Of a stretch of DNA of 64,000 bases, positions 57,068 to 64,000 are shown one piece after another. Position numbers and translations under genes: made by a program. The DNA is taken from positions 1-64,000 of the forward strand of contig NZ_VTPY01000002.1 of NCBI RefSeq assembly GCF_008297955.1, read 5' to 3'. Within the stretch, counting starts at the first letter, position 1, and each line of letters starts with the position of its first letter. Origin of the DNA: Billgrantia pellis. Its GTDB lineage: Bacteria; Pseudomonadota; Gammaproteobacteria; Pseudomonadales; Halomonadaceae. The notes under the pieces were generated by a model. The model saw nothing but the letters and a program-made list of their open reading frames with translations, was not told the origin of the DNA and did not search any database.

Positions 57068-57096
57068 TTGACGTCTTATATGACTTTTCGTATAAA
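57068..57096 (+). promoter_or_regulatory. Putative sigma-70 promoter of cysI
   Basis: TTGACG (57068-57073), 17-base spacer, TATAAA (57091-57096): both hexamers match consensus at five of six positions. In an AT-rich block 95 bases before cysI. The best promoter seen in the window. Confidence 0.65.
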
Positions 57097-57108
57097 AAAT
57101 ATGAATAT

Positions 57109-57127
57109 TTATTCTTTCATAGAATAA
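57109..57127. repeat. Inverted repeat of LysR type (T-N11-A) in the cysI leader
   Basis: TTATTCT-TTCAT-AGAATAA, 7-base perfect arms, 12 bases downstream of the proposed -10. The core fits the LysR-type T-N11-A pattern, so CysB or a relative could bind here. Confidence 0.5.
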
Positions 57128-57190
57128 TGCCCGAGGCGTTAAGGTGCCTCCTTGACGCTTCGCCATTCCCCTAGCAGCAGGACCGGCTGA

Positions 57191-58843
57191 ATGTATCGCT
57201 ACGACACCCATGATCAGACCCTGGTCAATGAACGCGTCGCCCAGTTTCGCGACCAGATGAGCCGCTATCTGGCCGGGCGCATCAGCGACGAGGAGTTTCT
57301 GCCGCTGCGCGTGCAGAACGGGCTCTATGTCCAGCGGCATGCGCCGATGCTGCGCATCGCCATTCCCTACGGCATGCTGGCGTCCTATCAGTTGCGCAAG
57401 CTGGGCGATCTGGCGCGCGACTACGACCGCGGCTATGGCCATTTCACCACGCGCACCAATCTTCAGCTCAACTGGCCGAAGCTGGAAACGGTACCGGACA
57501 TGCTGGCCGAGCTGGCCAGCGTGCAGATGCACGCGATCCAGACCAGCGGCAACGACATCCGCAACACCTCCACCGACCAGTTTGCCGGCGTTGCCGAGGA
57601 CGAAGAGGTCGATCCGCGGCCCTGGTGCGAGCTGATTCGTCAATGGTCCACCTTTCACCCCGAGTTCACCTACCTACCGCGCAAGTTCAAGATCGCCGTG
57701 ACCGGTGCCGCCGAGGACCGTGCAGCGATACAGGTGCATGACGTCGGTCTGCGCCTGTGGCGCGACGAGGAGGGCGAGGTGCGCGTGCGGGTGCTCGCCG
57801 GCGGTGGACTGGGGCGTACGCCGATGATCGGCGAGATCGTACGCGACGACCTCCCCTGGCAGCACCTGCTGACGTATCTCGAGGCCCTGGTCCGGGTCTA
57901 CAACCAGTTCGGCCGCCGCGACAACAAGTTCAAGGCCCGCATCAAGATTCTGGTCAAGGCGCTGGGCGTCGAGGAGTTCCGCCGGCGCGTCGACGCCGAA
58001 TGGGCGCACCTCAAGGACGGGCCACAGACGCTGACGCGCGAGGCCGTCGAGGCGATGCAGTCGCACTTCGTCGACCCCGAACGGCGCCCCGTCAGCGACG
58101 AGGCGGTTGCCGACTTCGAGCGCTTGCGCGGCGAGAACCGCGCCTTTGCCCGCTTCGTCACCAACAACGTGCAGGGGCACAAGGTGCCCGGCTACAAGGC
58201 CGTGACCCTGGCGCTCAAGCGCCGCGGCCACTCGCCCGGCGATCTCACCTGGGAGCAGATGCATCAGGTCGCGGACCTGGCAGACGAATACAGCTACGGT
58301 GAGATTCGCGTCACCCACGAGCAGAATCTAGTGCTGGCCGACGTGCCGCTCGATCGGCTCGAGGAGCTTTGGCATCGACTCGAGGAGCTCGGTCTGGCAA
58401 ATCCCACCGTGGGTACCCTGGCCGACCTGATCTGCTGCCCCGGCGGTGACTATTGCGCCCTGGCCAACGCCAAGTCGATTCCGGTCGCCCAGGCGATTCA
58501 GGAGCGCTTCGAGGATTTCGATTTCCTCTATGACCTGGGGCCGCTGGATCTCAATATCTCCGGTTGCATGAACGCTTGCGGACACCACCACGTCGGTCAT
58601 ATCGGCATCCTCGGCGTCGACAAGAAGGGCGAGGAGTGGTACCAGATCTCGCTCGGCGGCGCCCAGGGCAACGAATCATCGCTGGGCAAGATTCTCGGCC
58701 CCTCGTTCGACCGCGAGAGCGTTCCGGACGTCATCGACAAGGTGCTGCAGGTCTATGTCGGCCAGCGCATCGAAGGTGAAACCTTCATCGAGACCTATCG
58801 CCGCATCGGCCTCAAGCCTTTCAAGGAGCGGGTATATGCCTGA
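57191..58843 (+). CDS. cysI: Siroheme sulfite reductase hemoprotein CysI-like
   Basis: Predicted assimilatory sulfite reductase, 550 aa, of the nitrite/sulfite reductase superfamily. It has siroheme contact regions (GYGHFTTRTNLQLNW, QTSGNDIRNTSTDQFAG) and four cysteines for the coupled [4Fe-4S]-siroheme site in CCPGGDYCALANAKS and NISGCMNACGHHH. No flavoprotein cysJ is adjacent, so the electron donor is not evident. The last bases overlap the DUF934 gene (ATG at 58836), the usual partner in proteobacteria. Confidence 0.92.
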   Translation: MYRYDTHDQTLVNERVAQFRDQMSRYLAGRISDEEFLPLRVQNGLYVQRHAPMLRIAIPYGMLASYQLRKLGDLARDYDRGYGHFTTRTNLQLNWPKLETVPDMLAELASVQMHAIQTSGNDIRNTSTDQFAGVAEDEEVDPRPWCELIRQWSTFHPEFTYLPRKFKIAVTGAAEDRAAIQVHDVGLRLWRDEEGEVRVRVLAGGGLGRTPMIGEIVRDDLPWQHLLTYLEALVRVYNQFGRRDNKFKARIKILVKALGVEEFRRRVDAEWAHLKDGPQTLTREAVEAMQSHFVDPERRPVSDEAVADFERLRGENRAFARFVTNNVQGHKVPGYKAVTLALKRRGHSPGDLTWEQMHQVADLADEYSYGEIRVTHEQNLVLADVPLDRLEELWHRLEELGLANPTVGTLADLICCPGGDYCALANAKSIPVAQAIQERFEDFDFLYDLGPLDLNISGCMNACGHHHVGHIGILGVDKKGEEWYQISLGGAQGNESSLGKILGPSFDRESVPDVIDKVLQVYVGQRIEGETFIETYRRIGLKPFKERVYA

Positions 58844-59369
58844 TCAAGAGACTTCCGTGCGCCCCTTCATTCGCGCCGGTCAGCCGGCCGAAGACCGCTG
58901 GGTGCTGGTTCGTGAAGAGGATGCGGCCCTGCCCGACTCCCCCGCGATCGTGCCGCTGGCGCGCTGGCTGGAGCGGGAAGCAGGCAGCGAACTGGCGCCA
59001 TGGCTGTCGAGCGATACCGAACTGACGCCGGAGCTGGCTGACGCGTTGGTCGTCGCGCCGCTGATCGCCATCGACTTTCCCAAGTTCACCGATGGGCGCG
59101 GCTACAGCCTGGCACGCCTGCTGCGCGAGCGCTACGGCTACGATGGCGAGGTGCGTGCCATCGGCGACGTACTGGTCGACCAGGTCTTCTTCCTCTCTCG
59201 CTGCGGCTTCGACGCGTTATCACTACGCGAGGACCAGTGGCTCGAAGACGCGCTGCGTGCGCTCAACGCATTCAGCCGCGCCTATCAGCCCGCCGTCGAC
59301 GAACCGGAGCCGCTGTTCCGTCACCGTCTGCGTGAAGCCGTGAAGCGGGCAGAACCGGCGCTGGTCTGA
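58836..59369 (+). CDS. DUF934 protein, CysI-associated
   Basis: 177-aa protein of the DUF934 family, almost always found next to cysI in proteobacteria. Conserved parts: PLIAIDFPKFTDGRGYSLARLLRERY (first twenty shown as PLIAIDFPKFTDGRGYSLAR) and RAIGDVLVDQVFFLSRCGFD. It overlaps cysI by eight bases, implying coupled translation. Postulated as a sulfite reductase helper or electron-transfer link; no biochemical proof that I know of. Confidence 0.88.
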   Translation: MPDQETSVRPFIRAGQPAEDRWVLVREEDAALPDSPAIVPLARWLEREAGSELAPWLSSDTELTPELADALVVAPLIAIDFPKFTDGRGYSLARLLRERYGYDGEVRAIGDVLVDQVFFLSRCGFDALSLREDQWLEDALRALNAFSRAYQPAVDEPEPLFRHRLREAVKRAEPALV

Positions 59370-59417
59370 GGCGCTCACCAGGCTGATCTTCGCTGTTTCA
59401 GCGAAACCGCTTTACCG

Positions 59418-59443
59418 TCAAGCCGGCCCCCGGGCCGGCTTGA
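59418..59443 (+). terminator. Terminator after the cysI-DUF934 operon
   Basis: TCAAGCCGGCCC and GGGCCGGCTTGA form a 12-base inverted repeat, 49 bases past the DUF934 stop. It may also serve the convergent Smr gene. Confidence 0.6.
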
Positions 59444-59459
59444 CGCGTTGTGCGCGACA

Positions 59460-60053
59460 TTAGCCGCGACGCTTCTGCTGACGTTCGCGGTTGTCCGCTC
59501 TTGCCCGTTCACTCTTGCGCAGCATTACCCAGGTGGCCCCAAGGCCGCCATCGGCTTGCTGCGCCGATACATAGGCCTGCACCTCCTCGAATTGAATCAG
59601 CCACTTGGCCAGGTAAGAGCGAAGGACATTGGCGGGGCTGTCGATCTCTTGGCCACGGCCGTGCACGATGAGCACGGAGCGAAGATCATGGGCGTAGGCG
59701 TCGCGAATGAAGGATGGCAGCATGCGACGACATTCCCCCAAGGGACGACGCAGCAGGTGCAGGCGCGTCTGGGCCGGATACCCCCCATGCCGTAGCCGGT
59801 CGACCACCCCTTGCTGGATGCCGTCGCGCCTGACTTCAATGGGATCGAACGGCGGCAGCAGCTCGACGAAATCATCCGAGAGGAAGCTATCCTGGGCGAT
59901 CTCTGCCTGGGCGCTCTCGCGCCGGGCCAATTGTGCCTCGGTGGGATGGCGGCGACGCGGCCCGGGGTTGGCTCGATTGTCGCTTCTGCGCAGCGGCTTC
60001 ACATCTCCCATCAGCGCCCTGAAATCGTGATCCTCGTGTGCCGACTGGGTCAT
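59460..60053 (-). CDS. smrA: Smr-domain protein (SmrA-like)
   Basis: 197-aa protein with an Arg-rich N-terminal half and a C-terminal Smr domain (about 90-185): LHLLRRPLGECRRMLPSFI, SVLIVHGRG and AQQADGGLGATWVMLR. Standalone Smr proteins of E. coli (SmrA, SmrB) are nucleases, SmrB acting on stalled ribosomes. The first domain motif is HLLR rather than the classic DLHG, so nuclease activity is uncertain. GGAGG precedes the ATG. Single gene. Confidence 0.85.
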   Translation of the reverse strand: MTQSAHEDHDFRALMGDVKPLRRSDNRANPGPRRRHPTEAQLARRESAQAEIAQDSFLSDDFVELLPPFDPIEVRRDGIQQGVVDRLRHGGYPAQTRLHLLRRPLGECRRMLPSFIRDAYAHDLRSVLIVHGRGQEIDSPANVLRSYLAKWLIQFEEVQAYVSAQQADGGLGATWVMLRKSERARADNRERQQKRRG

Positions 60054-60193
60054 GGCATCCTCCGCTGTGTTCGAGCCTTGCCCTCATGCTAGCAGAGTGC
60101 CAAGTAGGGTTAGAACCGGACAGCCCCCTATCTGCCATGGCAGCATAGCGCTGCTCCCGCTACCTGTCGCCGCTTCTGCTACGAGGTAAACGC

Positions 60194-60643
60194 ATGCGTC
60201 CTCCCCATGTCGCCGTTGGTCTGCTGATGCTGATCTTCGCTCCACTAGGCTGGCTGTGGCTCACCCTGCTCAGCCCCTTCACCTATGAGCGGCCTGCGCA
60301 CCTGCCCGATATCGAGCCAGGGCGGCATCGCGTCTTCGTCTACGGCACCCTGCGTCTCGCCCCGGTGCGTTGGGTGGTGATGGGGCGGGCGGGAGAGACG
60401 CAGCCAGCGGTTATCGAGGGCTATCGCCGTGAGGCACTCGACTTGGAGGCGTCTCCCGAAGACCGGGTCCGGGGCGAGGTGATTATCGTCAATGCCGAGG
60501 AGTTGAGACGCCTGGATCGCTATGAGCGCCTCGGCATTCGCTATGAAAGAGTTCCCATGCGCCTGGCGGACGGTCAGCTGGCCTGGGTCTATCGTCGCCG
60601 CGACGAAGCCGCGCAGCCGCATCCGGCCATCGATGGAACCTGA
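60194..60643 (+). CDS. Membrane-anchored gamma-glutamylcyclotransferase-like protein
   Basis: 149-aa protein with an N-terminal hydrophobic helix (about 6-28) before a GGCT/AIG2-like domain. It has the signature VFVYGTLRL at 47-55, RVRGEVIIV, and a candidate catalytic glutamate E111 (RLDRYERLG). Family members cyclise gamma-glutamyl groups or resolve gamma-glutamylamines. A membrane anchor is unusual for the family; the topology (cytoplasmic or periplasmic) is not clear. GAGG precedes the ATG. Confidence 0.8.
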   Translation: MRPPHVAVGLLMLIFAPLGWLWLTLLSPFTYERPAHLPDIEPGRHRVFVYGTLRLAPVRWVVMGRAGETQPAVIEGYRREALDLEASPEDRVRGEVIIVNAEELRRLDRYERLGIRYERVPMRLADGQLAWVYRRRDEAAQPHPAIDGT

Positions 60644-60733
60644 TGGGCGAAGCGTCGGGGCAGACTGCGGTTGTGGCCGGCATGGCGGCCCTTCTACAAT
60701 ACGGGTCTCTTTCAAGGATCGAGGAGTCTCGCC

Positions 60734-62138
<1,405 letters not shown>

Positions 62139-62231
62139 CGTGCGCAGGGATGAACGACGCCATGGTTCGCGCGAGTGTTATGCAGTCCGACACCAGCGGC
62201 GACCATGTAGAAAAACGATGAGGAGAACGCC

Positions 62232-62873
62232 ATGACACGCAACATTGCCGAGATTCGACGCGACTACGAAGGCGGCAGGCTGGATGAGGGCATGGTCCCC
62301 GAGGACCCCATGATGCTGTTCGACGAGTGGCTGATTCTCGCGCTGGATGCCGAAGGTGACGACGGCAATACGATGACGCTCGCCACGGCTGACAGCCAGG
62401 GCCTGCCGCATGCACGTATCGTGCTGCTCAAGGGCTATGATGACCGGGGGCTGGTCTTTTATACCAATTACCACAGCCACAAGGGCAGCGAGCTGACCAA
62501 CGTGCCCCATGCAGCGCTGGTGTTCTGGTGGCCCTCGCTGGGTCGGCAAGTCCGTGTCGAGGGGGGCGTCGAGCAGGTCAGCGAAGAGGAATCGAACGCC
62601 TATTTCGATAGTCGTCCGCGGGCCAGCCAACTGGGCGCATGGGTGGCGACCCAGAGCGTGGTAATTCCCGACCGCAACTGGATTGAGGAACGCCAGCATC
62701 GCTTCGAACAGGCGTACGAGGGCCAGACTATCCCCCGGCCAGGGCACTGGGGCGGCTATCGTGTCGTGCCCCAGATGATCGAATTCTGGCAGGGACAACC
62801 GAGCCGCCTGCACGACCGTATCCGCTACGAGCTGCGAGACGGCACCTGGCACTCGTTCCGTATGGCGCCCTGA
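62232..62873 (+). CDS. pdxH: Pyridoxamine 5'-phosphate oxidase PdxH
   Basis: FMN enzyme making pyridoxal 5'-phosphate, needed by EctB among others. The 213-aa protein has FMN contacts RIVLLKGYDDRGLVFYTNYH and SHKGSEL, substrate region PRASQLGAWVATQS and the C-terminal dimer segment GGYRVVPQMIEFWQG with RLHDR. Length is within a few residues of E. coli PdxH. GAGGAGAACGCC precedes the ATG. Confidence 0.96.
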   Translation: MTRNIAEIRRDYEGGRLDEGMVPEDPMMLFDEWLILALDAEGDDGNTMTLATADSQGLPHARIVLLKGYDDRGLVFYTNYHSHKGSELTNVPHAALVFWWPSLGRQVRVEGGVEQVSEEESNAYFDSRPRASQLGAWVATQSVVIPDRNWIEERQHRFEQAYEGQTIPRPGHWGGYRVVPQMIEFWQGQPSRLHDRIRYELRDGTWHSFRMAP

Positions 62874-62885
62874 CGCCATGCCGAT

Positions 62886-62909
62886 GCGTCCCGCCACACG
62901 GCGGGGCGT
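62886..62909. terminator. Hairpin between pdxH and the acyl-CoA-synthetase/GNAT gene
   Basis: GCGTCCCGCC and GGCGGGGCGT pair over ten bases with two G-T wobbles and an ACAC loop, between convergent stops. Likely bidirectional terminator. Confidence 0.5.
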
Positions 62910-62918
62910 TCGCCGTCT

Positions 62919-63998
62919 TCACTCCGGCAGGCTCTCCAGGCGATGACGCTGCCATTCGCTTTCCGGCTCGTTGAGACGCATTACCGCATCGATCACCTGC
63001 TCCTCCATGTTGTATCGGCAGCGGAAGCCCAGGTATTTCATCAGCGCCCGCATGGGATGGTTGTCGACCATGACCTTGCCGACCATTTCCAGCGTGCCCA
63101 CGCTCTTGCAGTAGCTGATCATCTTCTTCATTAACAGACTGCCGAGCCCCTGCCCCGCCATGTCGTCGCGCACGATGATCGAGAACTCGGTACGTATGTT
63201 GTCCGGATCGTTCCATACCCGCACCACGCCAAGCATTTCCTTGTCGCCCTGTTCGTGCTGATGCTCGGCGATGAAAGCCATCTGGCGGTCGTAATTGATG
63301 TGCGACAGAATCGATAGATCGCGCTGACTCAGGTCGGACTTGTTGTGGAAGTAGCGAAAACGAATGCTCTCCTCCGACAGCTGGCTGTGAAAGCGGGTGA
63401 TCAGCGGAGCGTCCTCGGCGCGGATGGGGCGCACCTCGACTCGCATGCCGTTGTTGAGAGTGACCCACTCGCGCAGCTCTTCAGGATAGGGAATGATCGC
63501 GAAGCGAGCAGGCGCTCCGAGGTCGAGGGCGAAATCCACGGCCAGCATGCCATCCCGGTTGAGCAGCAGCGGATTGAGCTCCAGGCCACGCAGTTCGAGC
63601 AGGTCGGAGGCCATCTGCGACAGCTTGACCAGTAGCTGGCAGAGCCGCTCCAGGTCCCGCTCGGCATGCGTGGAATGTTCACGTATCAAGCGTGCGGCGT
63701 GGGTCCGCCCTACCACATCGGCAGCCAACGTCATGTTCAGCGGTGGCAGCGCGACCTGACGATCGGCCAGGATATTGACCTTGTAGCCGCCGATGCCGAA
63801 TACGATCAGCGGTCCGAATACCGGATCGCGGGTGATACCGGCACAGATCTGCATCGATTGCTTGCCGCGCTGCATCGGTTGTAAACAGTACTCGTGGATT
63901 CTTACCGGCGGGAATTTCTCGTGGACCTTCTCTCCGAGCCGGGTGATGCCCTCGGCGACCTGCTGCGGATCCCGCAGGTCCTGGAGCAATCCCGCCGA
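62919..63998 (-). CDS. Acyl-CoA synthetase (NDP-forming)-like/GNAT fusion protein, 3' part
   Basis: The reading frame is open to the window edge, so the 5' end is missing; only the last 360 residues are seen. They contain the end of an ATP-grasp domain (DPVFGPLIVFGIGGYKV; LELNPLLLNRDGMLAVD) and a C-terminal GNAT acetyltransferase domain (RPIRAEDAPLI; IVRDDMAGQGLGSLLMKKMI, the acetyl-CoA loop). This order matches Pat/YfiQ-type protein lysine acetyltransferases, which control enzymes such as acetyl-CoA synthetase. Convergent with pdxH. Confidence 0.85.
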   Translation of the reverse strand, partial: SAGLLQDLRDPQQVAEGITRLGEKVHEKFPPVRIHEYCLQPMQRGKQSMQICAGITRDPVFGPLIVFGIGGYKVNILADRQVALPPLNMTLAADVVGRTHAARLIREHSTHAERDLERLCQLLVKLSQMASDLLELRGLELNPLLLNRDGMLAVDFALDLGAPARFAIIPYPEELREWVTLNNGMRVEVRPIRAEDAPLITRFHSQLSEESIRFRYFHNKSDLSQRDLSILSHINYDRQMAFIAEHQHEQGDKEMLGVVRVWNDPDNIRTEFSIIVRDDMAGQGLGSLLMKKMISYCKSVGTLEMVGKVMVDNHPMRALMKYLGFRCRYNMEEQVIDAVMRLNEPESEWQRHRLESLPE

Positions 63999-64000
63999 TA

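Overview
The window is a 64-kb piece of a GC-rich gammaproteobacterial chromosome. The best fit is a moderate halophile of the family Halomonadaceae (Halomonas or a close relative). The main evidence is a complete ectoine synthesis cluster, ectABC, whose EctA closely resembles my recollection of the Halomonas elongata protein. It is supported by gammaproteobacterial gene orders: ruvCAB, then ybgC-tolQRAB-pal-cpoB, tamAB, ubiG with a mupP-like phosphatase, and cysI with its DUF934 partner. No rRNA, tRNA, CRISPR array, insertion sequence or prophage was recognised. The base names and comparisons are from memory and motif reading; no database search was run.

Layout. 1-4.5 kb: a leucine-dehydrogenase-type gene, acylphosphatase, and a reverse-strand nucleoside catabolism group (nucleoside hydrolase, PfkB/ribokinase-type kinase, D-2-hydroxyacid dehydrogenase). 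4.5-15.4 kb: forward-strand housekeeping genes (FmdB zinc ribbon, aspS, yebC, ruvC, ruvA, ruvB, ybgC, tolQ, tolR, tolA, tolB, pal, cpoB). 15.4-20.9 kb: yciK converging on mupP-ubiG, then galU with a degenerate UDP-glucose-dehydrogenase-like gene and an orphan membrane coiled-coil gene. 20.9-27.7 kb: tamA-tamB and msrA. 27.7-36.8 kb: a reverse-strand peptide-use region (yheT, pepQ, a HypT-like LysR regulator, and dppABCDF). 37-39.2 kb: carbonic anhydrase and glutathione reductase.

39.2-45.6 kb is the osmotic-adaptation part. ectABC is bounded by two strong hairpins. A three-gene cassette follows: a lipoprotein with a retropepsin-like (not zinc) protease signature, a cysteine-free inactive transglutaminase fused to a multi-helix membrane domain, and a RimK-like ATP-grasp ligase. 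I consider this cassette the best candidate for an incompletely described system here. 45.7-48.5 kb: zur, hisI, yidD, a DJ-1/PfpI protein, a ribbon-helix-helix protein and sufE. 48.5-51.1 kb: a tyrosine recombinase divergent from a KfrA-like coiled-coil DNA-binding protein, with an AT-rich space holding three palindromic elements. 51.1-64 kb: nfuA, metH, a MATE transporter, cysI-DUF934, an Smr-domain protein, a membrane-anchored gamma-glutamylcyclotransferase-like protein, arsC-like, wrbA-like, DUF2069, pdxH, and the 3' part of an acyl-CoA-synthetase/GNAT protein that runs off the window.

Functional themes are envelope integrity (Tol-Pal, TamAB, GalU, MupP), osmotic adaptation (ectoine plus the ATP-grasp cassette), peptide uptake and breakdown (Dpp, PepQ, HypT-like regulator), thiol/sulfur and Fe-S chemistry (Gor, MsrA, NfuA, SufE, CysI, MetH), and recombination (RuvABC, the orphan recombinase).
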